Part shown: piece after piece, positions 36,069 through 47,420 of the stretch | How the letters are laid out: every line of letters begins with the position of its first letter | Numbering within the stretch: the stretch's first letter is position 1 | NCBI RefSeq assembly: GCF_040802235.1 | Contig: NC_133162.1 | Span: 17,501 to 81,500 of the forward strand | From: Manis javanica | Taxonomy: Eukaryota > Chordata > Mammalia > Pholidota > Manidae | Direction of reading: 5' to 3' | DNA length: 64,000 nucleotides | Translations under genes and position numbers: made by a program | The notes under the pieces: generated by a model | Told to the model about the DNA's origin: nothing | Database searches by the model: none | Seen by the model: the letters and a program-made list of their open reading frames with translations, nothing else

Positions 36069-36512
36069 ATGAAGAAGGAGATATCTAAGCTGGCCTGTGC
36101 ATACAGTAAAACAACAAATTTGACTGGATCTATACTGTTGGAACTCAACCAAGAATTAGGAGAAGTGCAAGTTGCAGTGCTCCAAAATCTTGCGACTATA
36201 GACTATCTACTGTTAAAAGAACACATGGGACGTGAACAGTTCCCAGGAATGTGTTGTTTAAATTTGTCTGACTTTTCTCAAACTATTCAAATTCAGTTAG
36301 ACAATATCCACCATATCATTGATAAGTTTTCACAAATGCTTAGGGTACCTAACTGGTTTTCTTGGTTTCACTGGATATGGCTGGTAATTGTAGGTCTGCT
36401 TTTGTTATGTAGCTGTATTCCTATTATGTTAATGTGTGTATGCAATTTAATTAGTAGTTTAATACCTATACATGCTTATGTTACTCTACAAGAAGATATG
36501 TCAAAGAAATAA
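36069..36512 (+). pseudogene. Env transmembrane subunit fragment, ERV copy C
   Basis: A 147-codon frame without stops. Upstream in another frame lies a hydrophobic Ala/Val-rich segment (about 36,012-36,065) like an internal fusion peptide. Inside the frame are an LQN...DYLLL stretch where other retroviruses carry the immunosuppressive-like helix, a loop ending GMCC, then NLSDFSQ, and a 20-residue-class membrane anchor at about codons 96-118. The 'GMCC..NLSD' layout is known from alpharetroviruses, not from mammalian type D or gamma Env. The first cysteine of CX6CC is Arg here. The surface subunit is missing, so it is not a functional Env. Confidence 0.75.
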
Positions 36513-37075
36513 TCAATCTTCCCATGTTTTCTTCTGTCTGCTACTTCTATAGCTTTTCTTCTTCCTTTCTAATTACAACCCTTTAGTAGAATTCATGCCT
36601 CATATTGAAAATTACTGAGTATCATAATTCTTCCAAGTGGTAAAGATACCTCAACACAAATGCTGGGCATAGAAGCCACAGAGCATAAATCTGCAAAGAA
36701 ATTAAAAGCTAACCTTTTCAAACAATATTGCTTCTCTCTCACTTACCAACTTTACATTTCCCTGTATGGCCCCAGAAGATGACAGGTTAGCCAGAGACGG
36801 GTAAGATTCCTCAAGGGAGGAACAACCTAAGACAGGCACAGTCGCAGGGGGGCCATCAGGTGAGAAATTGGGGATCAACAGAGGTGAGGCTTAGAACCTC
36901 ACCCGCCCCATTTTGAGAGAAATCTTCTGCATCCGTGGATGTTTTGTTGTCCTTGTCTAGCTTGGATTAATACTTAGTCCATAGGCACACACCTGATCAT
37001 CTACATTTGCCCTCTTACAGCACTAAATTATGTTTTCTACCTTTATCTTGCATCTACCTACCACTTCAGCATTTT
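36513..37075 (+). other. Conserved env-LTR block shared by three ERV copies
   Basis: About 550 bp of non-coding sequence between the env stop and the polypurine tract. It recurs at 5097-4549 and 23,705-23,140 (both minus). It is G/C-structured in its middle (around 36,760-36,900). The place corresponds to where type D retroviruses keep an RNA-export element, but no such function can be shown from sequence alone. Confidence 0.6.
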
Positions 37076-37115
37076 ATTAATAATATTAATAATAATAATA
37101 ATAATAAGGGAGAAA

Positions 37116-37433
37116 TGTGGGATTCACATTTAAATCAAGTATAAAAATCAAACGAATAATCATATTTGACCTGATTGTTTATAGTTCATGATGCGTGATC
37201 AAAAATGAAAGTTTCTGTGGTACGACTGCCCTTGTACTGTTCACCATGTAAGAACTTATTCACTATGTCAGAACTTGTTCACCATGTAAGAACTTGTCCA
37301 TTATGCTTCAGAAGATTGGAGACTGTTGAGAATTAGGCTTGGGGTTGATTAATGATTGTGCATTGAGTCCCCTATACAGAATTTTATTGTTGTTAACAAC
37401 CATTTGATCAATAAATATGAGAGATGCCCCCTC
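37116..37433 (+). repeat. U3-R of ERV copy C
   Basis: Begins TGTGGGATTC after purine-rich 37,105-37,115, contains repeated 'ttcaccatgtaagaactt' motifs (37,241-37,300) and AATAAA at 37,410-37,415, and passes into A-rich sequence at 37,434. No U5 follows. Confidence 0.75.
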
Positions 37434-39289
37434 AAAAAATATATAAATAATAAATAAAATAAAATAAAATAATATTTTACGATTTAAAAAAAAGTCTCAC
37501 CTTAACATCCAAGAATTACATCACCAGTATTTAGACAACTGCTTTGAAAACCTATGCCCCAAAAAAAGCCATCATGCAATTTTACACAATAGCTCTATTC
37601 ATAAAGGCTAAAAACTTAAAGAAATCAGGATGTGTTTCAGCAGATGAATGCTTTGGCAAATTGAAGTACATCCATTACATTTCACTACAACTTGTACAGT
37701 GAAATGTACAGTGATTTGGCCAGTGAAGCTGGTGCCTTGATCGCTGGAGGTTACAGGTCTACCCCACATGAGAAATGGTTTCCAACAGCTTCTTTGGGAT
37801 TATGAAGGCATCGGCCTTCAGCCAGCAGAAGGCTTCATTCTTCCCTGTGGTGTTGGAACGCATCGCCTTCCCAGTACACAACATGGATGGGTTCGCCACC
37901 CTGGAAGCTCTCCAAAATCCATATTTTGAGACACTGGTATGATGTATTACTAACTCCATTTTGATCCCCTCCCCTTTCTCTGGAGAATGGAGGGTTGAGG
38001 CTGACAATCTCAAGCTTCTAATCATGGCTTGGGCCTTCTGCCTATCAGACACCCAGCAGAACCCACACAGAACCACCTACTTAGAACAAAAGATACCTCT
38101 ATTACTCAGGAAATCCCCAGAGCTTTAGGAGCCCAGTGTCAGGATTGAGGCACAGACCAACATACATGTGTTCTACTGTACTTCCATGTTCACGGTAGCA
38201 CATCCCAGGGAGAGGGTTGGCAAGTCGTGCTTCCACTATCCCAGGAGAAGGAGGATTCAAAACAGAAACTAAATTGAGTTATACAAAAAATATAATGTAT
38301 AATGTGTGACCCCAAGATGTACAGACTGAGATTCCAAATAAATGACCAATTTAGCTACAGTGACAAGTACCAGCTTCCACGGCTATTTGAGGGTCTGACA
38401 GGCTGTGTCTCTAACTGTCCATTTGCAGCTCTGGGTGGGGAGTGAAGGCCCCTCCCCCAGGGTGATGGAAAGAGCCTTGTGCTCAGAGGAGAAGCCTGTC
38501 TTTTTTAAAATTCCACATTAAATAATGTGAACATTAATAAAATACTAAGAATAGACTTGGGTGCAAATCTTGTGCATTGAAAATTATAAAACATTGATAA
38601 TTTAAAAACTAAGAAAGATTGAATACATGTAAAGTCTACTCATGTTGATGGAAAGACTTAAACACTGTTAAGGTGACAATGACACAAATGCAACCTATAG
38701 AGTCAACGTGATTTCTTTGAAAATTCACAGGCTTTAATGTACCAGCTGATCCTGACACGTGGAATTTCAAGGGAACCCAAAGAGCCCTTGAAAACAATCT
38801 TGACAAAGAAAATCAAGCTGAAGGCGCATAGCCCCCAATTTCTAATCTTAGTACAAAGTAACAGTAAATAAAACACTGTGACACTGGCATAAACATACAC
38901 AGTTGGCCCATGGACAGCAGGGGTGTGAACTGCCCAGGTCCACTTGAGGGGATTATTTTCCACAAATATATAGAAAAAATGTTTAAAGGCTTAAGATGAT
39001 TTGAAACATTTGCTTTTTTCTAGCTTACCTTACTGTTAGAATACAGCACAAAACATGTATAATGTACAAAATATGCATTAATTGACTTTATATTATTGGT
39101 AAGTCTTTCAGTCAAAATAGGCAATCAGATTTAGGATAATACTTAAGTTTGGGGGAGTGAGATATTTTATGTGGATTCTGACTCTGTGGGATGTCAGCTA
39201 CACAAACCCCCGTGTTGCTCAAAGGTCAACTGTATGTATACATCGACAAAACTGAGTGGAAAGCCCAGAAGTGACCCCAACCATCTAGA

Positions 39290-41400
39290 GTCAATTGCTT
39301 TCTAACAATAGTGGACAACATTAAATTAGGGAAAGAATGGTCTTTTCAGCAAATGGTGCTGGGCAAATGACTGTCCATGTATGGAGGAATGAAACTGAAC
39401 CCTTAGCTCATATCACATACAAAAATTAACTCAAAACAGACAAAGGGCTTACATAATAGGTAAAATTATAGACTCTAGAAGAAAACATGAGGAGAAACAT
39501 TCATGACCTTGGATTTAGCCATGGTTTCTCAGATCTGACACCAAAGGACAAGCAACAGAAGAAAGCATAAATCATGATTCCCCCAAATTAAAAACTTTTC
39601 TGCATCAAAAGTCACCAACCAGGAAGTGAAAAACAGCCACAGAATGGAAGAAAATATCTCCAGATTGTACATCTGACAAGAGCCTGTAACCCAGAAAACA
39701 CCATAAACTTGTACAAGGCAACAAGACAACACCCAAATGTTTAAAGCGGATGAAAGATTCCAAGCAAGACATACAAATGTTCAACAAGCACATGAACACA
39801 GCATTACTTGCTATGGAAATGCAAATTAAACCACAGTGACCACCCCCTGCAAGCACACAGCAGTGGCCACACTCAGGAAAATTCAAAATCACGTGTTGCC
39901 AAGGATGTAGAGGAATTGGAGCCCCTAACCTTTGCTTGTGGAAATATAAAACATGCAGCTTGTGTACAACAGCTTGGCATTTCCTGATAATATATAATAC
40001 AATTACCTAATTGTGGGTAAACACCCACTCCTAGATACATATACCAAAGAAATGAAAAAGCTGTTCAAACAGAAACTGGCCCATGAGTTCTTGGCAGCAC
40101 TGCTCATCACAGCAAAAAGGTAGAAACAACTCAAATGCCCTTCAAGGGGTGAATGGATGAACAAAACAGGGTTGATCCATAAACTGCATTATTTCACCGA
40201 AATATAGACATAAAGAAAAATGGTCCAAGGCTGTTTTGAAAAACAGTGTGTGGGTACCATTTGCAACAACATGGATGCGAGCTGGAGGACATTATGCTCA
40301 GTGAAATAAGTCAGTCTGAGAAAGACAAATGCCAAATGATTTCCCTCATTTATGGAGTATAACAATGAAGCAAAACTGAAGGGACAAAATAGCAGCAGTC
40401 TCAGAGACTCCAAGAACAAACTAGTGTTTACCAAAGGGGAGGGGTGTGGGAGGGTGGGTGGGGAGGGAGAGGGAGAACGGGGTTGAGGGGTATTATGTTT
40501 AGTACACATGGTGTGGGGGGATCACGGGGAGAACAATGTAGCACAGAGAAGGCACATAGTGGATCTTGTGGCGTCTTACTACACTGATGGACAGTGACTG
40601 CATTGGGGTGTGGGTGGGGACTTGATAATATGGGTAAATGTAGTTAGTAACCACATTGGTTTTTCATGCCTCCATAAGAGTGTATATCAATCATGCCTTA
40701 ATAAAAATTAATTAATTAATTAATTAATTAAAACAGTGGTGGGGGGGCATCCCCAGAAACTAGAGCACAGAATTAGCATATGATTAGCAATTCCATTTCT
40801 GGGCATTTGCTCAAATAACATGAAAGCAGGGACTTAGATATTTGCACACCCATGTTCACAGCTGCATGATTCACAACAGCCAAAAGGTGGAGACGACCTG
40901 GGTGTCCAGAGACACATGAAAAAAATGTGGTCTCTACACAACAAAGTAAACAAGGAGTCCTAGGACCTGCTACACAGATGGACCCTAAAACCATTATGCT
41001 CAGTGAAATGCACCCCTCAAAGAAGAACAAATATTATGTGATCCCACTTATGTGAGGTCCTGGAAAGCCCAACTGAGGTAAAGTCTCGGGAACAGTTCCA
41101 GAAAAAGGAAACTGCCTCAGGATAGAAAGACGTGTGCACACAGCTGGGGCGCGTGGTGACAGCTGAGGTGGGTCTGTGCACTGGATTATCATGTGGAGAC
41201 CCTAAGACTTCCCTCACTTGGGGTCAGGTGGTGGTTCCCTGGGAATGTGTCCCTGTTTGGGGTAGGCGCTCCAGCATTTTGTGTGAAGTGGCAACTGTGG
41301 TAAAGTGAGGCGCTGGGGAATTCAGTATAAAGAGAATTTGTACTGACACTGCAAGTTTTCTGTATGCTTGAAATGGCTGGAAATTAATTTACTTTGCAAA
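39290..41400 (+). mobile_element. Old L1 3'-half fragment(s) in unit 3
   Basis: Colinear with 590-2130 and 8150-9770, interrupted by a younger L1 (40,249-40,729). It is diverged and non-coding. Confidence 0.7.
40240..40738 (+). mobile_element. Short young L1 3' end with target-site duplication
   Basis: L1 3'-end sequence ('ccatttgcaacaacatggat', 'atgctcagtgaaataag', G-rich UTR) ends in an (ATTA)n tail at about 40,707-40,730. 'aaaacagtg' flanks it at 40,240-40,248 and 40,730-40,738. Units 1 and 2 lack it at the same site, so it inserted after the copies separated. Confidence 0.85.
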
Positions 41401-42059
41401 ACAACCATGAGAAAAGCATCACACCGCGTCACCAGGGGACAAGCCCTCCCCATTCAGTTCACCCGAAGGAGGCGCTACTCACCTTACAGGGGTCCAGGAG
41501 TCATTAGAGGATACCCTGTAGCCACTGGGCCTTAGGCATTGGGATGACCTGCTGTACAAACAGTGGGATTTTAGAATTCCAGTTTCCCACACCACTCCAC
41601 CAAAGACCTTATTAGAACTAAAAATGAATTCAATAAACTTCTAAGATACGAAACCAACATAAAAAAAGTCAGTTGCTTGTATTCACTAATAACCAACCAT
41701 CAGAGAGATTAAAACTGCATCATAAAGTATAAAGTGTTGTGGGTAAAATTGCAGTATTTCCAGAATCTCTTGCCTGGCCTCAGTGCATCTCCGTATCAGT
41801 CGGTGTTTCCAAGGGGTGGAGAGAAGTACTCCGTCTCTATATCAACAGGTAATTACAAGGGTGAGGGAGGGCACATCTGGACTGGAGAAGTTGGGTGGGG
41901 CCCCTTCTTCTGCAGCCAGGTTGTGAGAGACACTGGCGAGCAGAAGTGTATGGCTGCTAGTAAGTAATGAACTGGTTTCTCCCACTTTATTTCTCCCTTT
42001 TACTGATTTCGGTACAAAGGTACTTTGTCCCCGAAATTTCCCCTGGAGTTACAAGTACC

Positions 42060-43160
42060 TAAGAAGAAACTTAACCAAGGACGCGGGAGGCCTGAGCTCT
42101 GGAAACTGTGGACGCTGCGGACGTGGACGGGAAGAGTTAGATTATGACAAGTCTCCTCTGCCCACAGCAACGTGCAGAATCCGTGCCACCCCCACCGAAA
42201 TTCCATCACACTTCTCATAGAGGCAGACACCTTACAGGCTGGATGGAACCCCACAGGACCCCAATCCCAAAACCGTTCTTGGAAAGAAGAGCTGGGGTGT
42301 CGCGCCCAGACTTCCCAGTACACTGCGGTGCTGCAGCACCTGAGACCCCGCGTGGCGCCGAAGCAGACGTGGGTGTGGAAACAGGCACCGGGTGCCCTAA
42401 CCTGCTCTTCCTGAGGAGCCGACCACGAAGCCCCGGTCCCAGGCCGTGGGTAGGGGCCGCCCTTGGGGAGCCGGGCTGGGTCAGCGCCTCAATGCGCCCC
42501 GGGGGACTCCCAGGCGCCCCCCTCCCCGGGGGCCCTTCCCAGGAAACCGCCTGGTGTGCTCGGCACACAGCAAGAGCTGCGCCCCCGGTAAGCGGGCCGC
42601 CTCAGCAGCCAAGTTCCCTGACCCCACTCCCGTCTCAGAGCCTCGTTAGGAAGGACGCCTGGAGCAGGAGGGCGTCCCGCAGGTGCGGCCAATCTACCCG
42701 CCGCACGGGGCCCGGGGCGCGCGACGCGGAGACACAGGCTCCCGGGGACTCGCTGGACGCCCCGCACCTGCCTCGGCCCCGCCGTGCCCCGGCCCGAACT
42801 CACCCGCGCCCCGAACTCGCCCCGAGCACCGCCCGCCACGCCTGCAGCCCGAAATCACCCGCGCCCGCCGCGCCCCCAAACTCCGCGAAGATCCCGTTCC
42901 CCGCTGCCGGCCTTTCCTCCCCCGGCCCCTGTAGGGAAGCGCTTGGCAGGCAGTGCACGGGGAGCCTCTCCTCACCTTTCTGTCCCGCGGCTCCCGAGGA
43001 AACCGAGCTGTCACTGTGGACGCGGCCGGCGGGGTCCCGGGGCCGCAGCGGAGCCCAAGGAATCCCGGCTCCCGTTAGGAGAGCGGCAAAGTCCCGGGGC
43101 CTGACTGCGCGTGCGCTGCGCGTTTCCAAAATAGGGGCAGAGGCGCCGCCTCGTGGTTAA
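42060..43160. other. CpG-rich block of unit 3
   Basis: Homologous to the blocks in units 1 and 2, with high CpG density from 42,440 to 43,130. A 338-codon plus-strand frame (42,144-43,160) is open across it. Part of that frame is colinear with unit 1 (2835-3284), but the composition is Pro/Arg/Ala-rich, frames are also open on the minus strand, and no domain is seen. It is more likely an island than a gene. Confidence 0.6.
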
Positions 43161-43799
43161 ACGGATGAACCACAAATCTTTGTTAATTCAAACTCCCAAT
43201 GGGCAGGACTGTTCCGTGTCTTCAATTCGTTGGAGACCATACGGAATGAAATGAAGGTAGACACAGGCTGTACAGCTTACACGAAAACTCACTCAGAATT
43301 GTCCATAGACAAATTTTAGATGGAAAATTATAAAAATCTTAGTTAAAAGCTAGAAAACCTACACAATCTTGCTGATGACTTATAACAGTCAACACCAAAA
43401 GTGTACCAAAGAAAAATAACTAATCACGTGGGCTTTATATAATTAAAATTTTCTACTCTAAAAGACCTTGCTCGGAGAAGCCAAAGACAAGACGGAAACT
43501 GGGAGAAAATATTTTCAAAATACGTATTTGATAAAGGATTAGTACTCAGGATATACAGAAATCCATAAAACAAAAAAGAACCATTAAAAAACATTTTACC
43601 ATTAGAAAAAGATTCTCACCTTAGGATCCAAGAAGTGCACCTCCCATATTTACACAACTGCTTTGAACCACTATCCCAACCATAACCATCATGCAATTTT
43701 ATGCAGCAGCACAATGGCTAAAAACTTAGAGATGTCAGAATGTTCTCCAGTAAATGAACGGATATGCAAATTGTGGTACACCCACGGGAAGGGGAGCAG

Positions 43800-44290
43800 A
43801 CTATGCTTCTTTGGCACAGGATTATGTTCGGCTGATTAACTATTTTTAAAAACAGAGGATAATCTCTGGAAATTGAAAAGTTGCCCTGTTATAAGGAGCA
43901 TTTGCTTTTATGCAGGAAATCCACATGTGTAAGGGTGCCTCCCCCTGTACTAGGAATGGAAGGATAACCAAATCTCTAGAAACTTTCATCAGTGGAGTTT
44001 GGCCTCGGCTCAAATTTGCATGACAACCATGCACTTGTGTTTATCCTGTTTAGTCTGATAACCTCCCAGTAACCTAGCTTCCCTCCTTCCCTAACACCTT
44101 TCTGGTTTTTAGCTGAAGATAGCTTTTTAGGTGGTAACTTGGGTCATTTTGGGGAGCTACTCAGCGTTCCTGGGTATCTCCCATGCACTCGGGAAGTATA
44201 CATGTCATTACATTTCTGTCTACTTTTCTCCTGTTGAGCATTCTTTACTGTGGGCAGGCGGAGCAGCTGTCTCAGGCAGGAACCGAGAAG
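43800..44290 (+). mobile_element. Probable class I LTR fragment inserted in old L1
   Basis: Old L1 3' sequence breaks off near 43,790 ('gtggtacacccacgg') and resumes near 44,295 ('aaggaatggaaactattcag'). Between them, 'cctcggctcaaatttgcat', 'gtatctcccatgcactc' and 'tttctcctgttgagcattc' resemble the U3-R-U5 of class I LTRs. Exact termini and duplication were not established. Confidence 0.4.
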
Positions 44291-45498
44291 GGCAGGGGGG
44301 ATATTCTGCCTCCCTTACACAAGGAATGGAAACTATTCAGCAACAGAAAGGAAGGAACCGCCAACCCGTGCAGAGACGTGGGTGAATCTGCTTGCATGAT
44401 GCTAAGTGACAGGAGCCAACCTGAAGAGGCCACACACTGTGAGACCCCGTGTACATGACACTCTAGACAAGGCACAGCTACGGAGGTGGTAAACGGCCCA
44501 TGGTGGGGAGTCTGGAGTGTCCCATGGGACCCTCCAGTGAGGGACACTGGCCACTATGTGTTTGTCTAAACCCATAGATCCTTAGAGCCCAACAATTAAA
44601 TCATAATCTATTCAAATTAAGTCAGTTAGGATGTGAGAGTGTCCAAGGGTGGAATACAAAATTTAACAAAGAATCTAACTGTATTAGAAATGTCTGGGGG
44701 AAAGCTCACTGTTGGTGATGAGACCTAAGGAAACTGGGAAATGAACAGAATCTGTAGACTAAAGGGAAAATGTACTGTACACAGATAGGAGACTGTGTTT
44801 TATCAGCTATTTCGATGCAGGTCCTTGCTGACAACCCTGAAAATACTACATCTGTAATCTGGGATGAGCAGTGGATTACGTAAGTGACAGTCGGAGCCAG
44901 GTTTCTCCCTGTTGGAGGCGGAAGTTACCGGTAAGCAAGGGGAGAAGGTTACAAGATCTATGCGATCATAGATCAGGCTGGAGACCTGCAGCTTGGTGTG
45001 GATGTGGGAAGCTCCACACACAAATCTTCATAGCTAGGCGCGTGAACATTGTGAAAGACGGACACTACCGGAGCCGTGTCAGAGTGTAGGTGAAGCGGCA
45101 GCTGGCGAGAAACCGCCTCACCCACCTTTGTCTGAACTGGGCCAAAACGTTTGGAATGCACAAAACAGCCATCGTTTGAGTGGCCAGCAAGAGGACAGGC
45201 ATCTGATGAAAAAATGTGATGGATGTGGACTTCCACAAGATAGACTCAGTGGCCAATATGTAACCCAGAGTAGATCGGCTTGTTAAGACACCCATAGAAA
45301 GTTATTTTCTGTTTTTAGTTCATCTAACTGCCCGCCTTCCTTTTTCTCATAGAACCCCTTGTTTTCACCCTACAACTGGGAACACTATTTGGGTACCTAC
45401 CTGAATCTGCGCTCTCCAAACTGAAATTATGTAATCCCGACTAAACTCTAGGTTGCCTCTCTGCAGGTGTTTCTTTTCAGATTGCAGACTGTGACTGA
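44291..45498. other. Old L1 end followed by unassigned sequence
   Basis: 44,295-44,560 is the old L1 3' end. 44,560-45,498 was not recognised. A CpG-containing patch at 44,930-45,130 looks exon-like in composition, but its frames are interrupted and no protein family was recognised. Confidence 0.4.
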
Positions 45499-45664
<166 letters not shown>

Positions 45665-45697
45665 GCGTGGTCCACTGAGCACATGCAGCTCCCACAG

Positions 45698-45790
45698 ATA
45701 CCCTAACCCGTACCCTAACCAGTGCCTGTTCCCTGACCCGCACCCTAACCCTACCACCCCTCCCAAACCCGCACCCTAACCCTGACCCCT
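45698..45790 (+). repeat. Degenerate telomere-like (CCCTAA) repeats
   Basis: 'accctaacc'-type units occur four times in about 90 bp, mixed with variants such as 'ccctgaccc' and 'cctaccacc'. On this strand it is the C-rich form. It sits between the (CA)n tract and a CpG-rich region. Confidence 0.65.
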
Positions 45791-47420
45791 AGAATTCCCT
45801 CCCCGCCGCCCTGGTGACGGTAGCTCCGCCGGCGCCCGCAGCCCAGGAGCCCGGCGAAGAGCACGGGGCTGAGGGTGAGGGAGCCGCAGGAGGAAGGCAG
45901 GAGTTGTCCTGAGTCCAGGCGCTGTGGGCGGGGAGGCGGCACAGCGACAGGACGGGGAACGGCCCGCCGGCGACAGGCGGGCGACGGGGGCTGGGAGCGA
46001 GCCGAGCCCCTCCAGGGGGGCCGGCAGGTAACGGAGCCCCGCGCGGCGCGGGGACGGACCGGAAGGGAGCCCCCGGGGGGAGGCTGCAGGGCACAAGGGA
46101 CAGACACGCAGACAGCAACGGGCGGCTGACCCGGCTACGAGCTGCTGCGCCTCAGCACAGAGGCAGGACGCGCCAGGAGCAGAGCGAACCGTGCGCCTGT
46201 GAACACAGGAATCTACGGAGAGCCACGGCCACCGGCGGACCTGCGCGGGGAGAGACGGACAGAGGCGGGGAATCACGGACAGAGGCGGAAATTGACGGAG
46301 ACGGAGATTGGCGAGGAGAGGCGGGGGATGACGAAGACTAACGGAAAGACACGGAGAATGGCGGAGAGAGACGGGGAATGACGGACAGTGGCGGAAATTG
46401 ACGGAGAGAGACGGAGATTGACGGGGAGACCCGAGGAATGACGAAGACTGACGGAAAGAGACGGAGAATAGCGAAGAAAGACGGGGAATGACGGACAGGG
46501 GCGAAAATTGACGGAGAGAGGCGGAGATTGACGGGAAGACGCGAAGGACGACGAAGACTGACGGAAAGAGACGGAGAATGGCGGAGAGAGACGGAGAATG
46601 ACGGACAGGGGCGAAAATTGACGGAGAGAGACGGAGATTGACGGGGAGAGCCGAGGAGTGACGAAGACTGACGGAAAGAGACGGAGAACAGCAAAGACTG
46701 GGAATGACGGACAGGGACGGAAACTGACGGAAAAAGGCGGAGATTGACGGGGAGAGGCGAGGAACGACGAAGACTGACGGAAAGAGACGGAGAATGGCGG
46801 AGAGAAACGGGAAATAACGGAAAAAGATGGAGAAGGGCTGGCGGCTCACTAGAGACCTGACGTGCAGGTTCCCGTTCGTCCACTCACAGGCCCGCAAGCG
46901 CATCTCGACCCCACAGGCGTGGCTCCGGGGACCCGATGCCTCCCCTACTGGGTCGGGGTGCCATGTCCTCGCCCCTCAAACTTCGCGCCTGAGCCTGACA
47001 TTAGGGTACCGTCATTCTCCAGAGCGAGCAAGGAGCAATTTCTGCTTATGGTGCTGACATTTAACCGTCTAACCTGCTGACCGTGTCTAGTGGCTCCGTT
47101 CAGCGGCATAAGCACTTTCCGCGTTTTGCACCCACCGCCAGCCCCGCACTCTCCATCCCCCAAACCCGACTCTGCAAGATGAGGCCCCGCCCCGACAACT
47201 CTCCCTGTTCTGCAAGGCAGCCCCAGGTGCGCAGTCCCTGCAGCGGCTGCACGAACGGTGTACACACGCTCTGCATTGAGGACCAAGCAGAAAAGGAGCA
47301 GGCGGAGGCGGCCCGGTGCCCCAGCCAGTGCCCCCAGCTCCAGGCCTAGATCGGCCCTTCCTTTCGGCTCTGCACGGTTCCCTGCTTCTCCAGGTGTCCG
47401 TGGCCCCTCCAGCACATTAG
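45791..47420. promoter_or_regulatory. CpG island
   Basis: CpG is frequent from 45,791 to about 47,420, in contrast to its rarity in most of the window. The island includes the minisatellite at 46,205-46,840. It could be a promoter, but no first exon, splice donor or known gene could be identified. Long frames on both strands (for example 45,776-46,903 minus) follow from high GC and from repeats without stops. Confidence 0.55.
46205..46840 (+). repeat. 110-bp minisatellite, about 5 copies
   Basis: The landmark 'acgaagactgacgga' (or 'acgaagactaacgga') occurs at 46,331, 46,441, 46,551, 46,661 and 46,767, giving periods of 110, 110, 110 and 106 bp. Each unit is itself built from a shorter 'gacggagagagacgg' / 'gattgacggg' motif. 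The repeat has no stop codons in most frames, which explains the long Ser/Leu/Pro/Arg-rich frame on the minus strand. Confidence 0.9.

Larger units (their letters stand above)
35646..37465 (+). mobile_element. ERV env-U3-R segment with poly(A), copy C, joined to L1 tail
   Basis: Starts right after the tail of the L1 at 30,900-35,645. Its order is: unassigned sequence; a short stretch resembling the end of betaretroviral integrase (about 35,845-35,910, with KGFVCVYTKD); an env transmembrane frame; the shared 550-bp block; a purine-rich tract at 37,105-37,115; and U3-R at 37,116-37,433. It ends in A-rich sequence 18 bases after AATAAA (37,410-37,415). The surface subunit and U5 are missing. It is either an independent L1-type insertion at the L1 tail or sequence carried as an L1 3' transduction. 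Confidence 0.75.
37466..43790 (+). repeat. Duplication unit 3 (separated copy)
   Basis: Resumes the unit at the point corresponding to about 6346 in unit 1 and runs through one full period to the position equivalent to about 6540. It shares 41,710-42,040 with unit 2 but not unit 1, while its left part is closer to unit 1 than to unit 2. It has a private L1 insertion at 40,249-40,729. It is 23 kb from unit 2 and in the same orientation. Confidence 0.85.

Noticed and set aside
36069..36512. Domesticated envelope gene (syncytin-like)
   Set aside because: The surface subunit is absent, the CX6CC loop is damaged and the fusion-peptide-like part is in another frame. A short expressed transmembrane peptide cannot be excluded, but nothing supports it.
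44973..45236. Possible exon or processed pseudogene at 44.9-45.2 kb
   Set aside because: The composition is exon-like, but all frames are interrupted and no protein family could be recognised.
46205..46840. CRISPR-like array
   Set aside because: Units are 110 bp without separate unique spacers, and the genome is mammalian. It is a minisatellite.
45776..46903. 375-codon minus-strand open frame
   Set aside because: It runs through a stop-free 110-bp minisatellite and CpG island. The protein is a Ser/Leu/Pro/Arg-rich repeat and other frames are open too.
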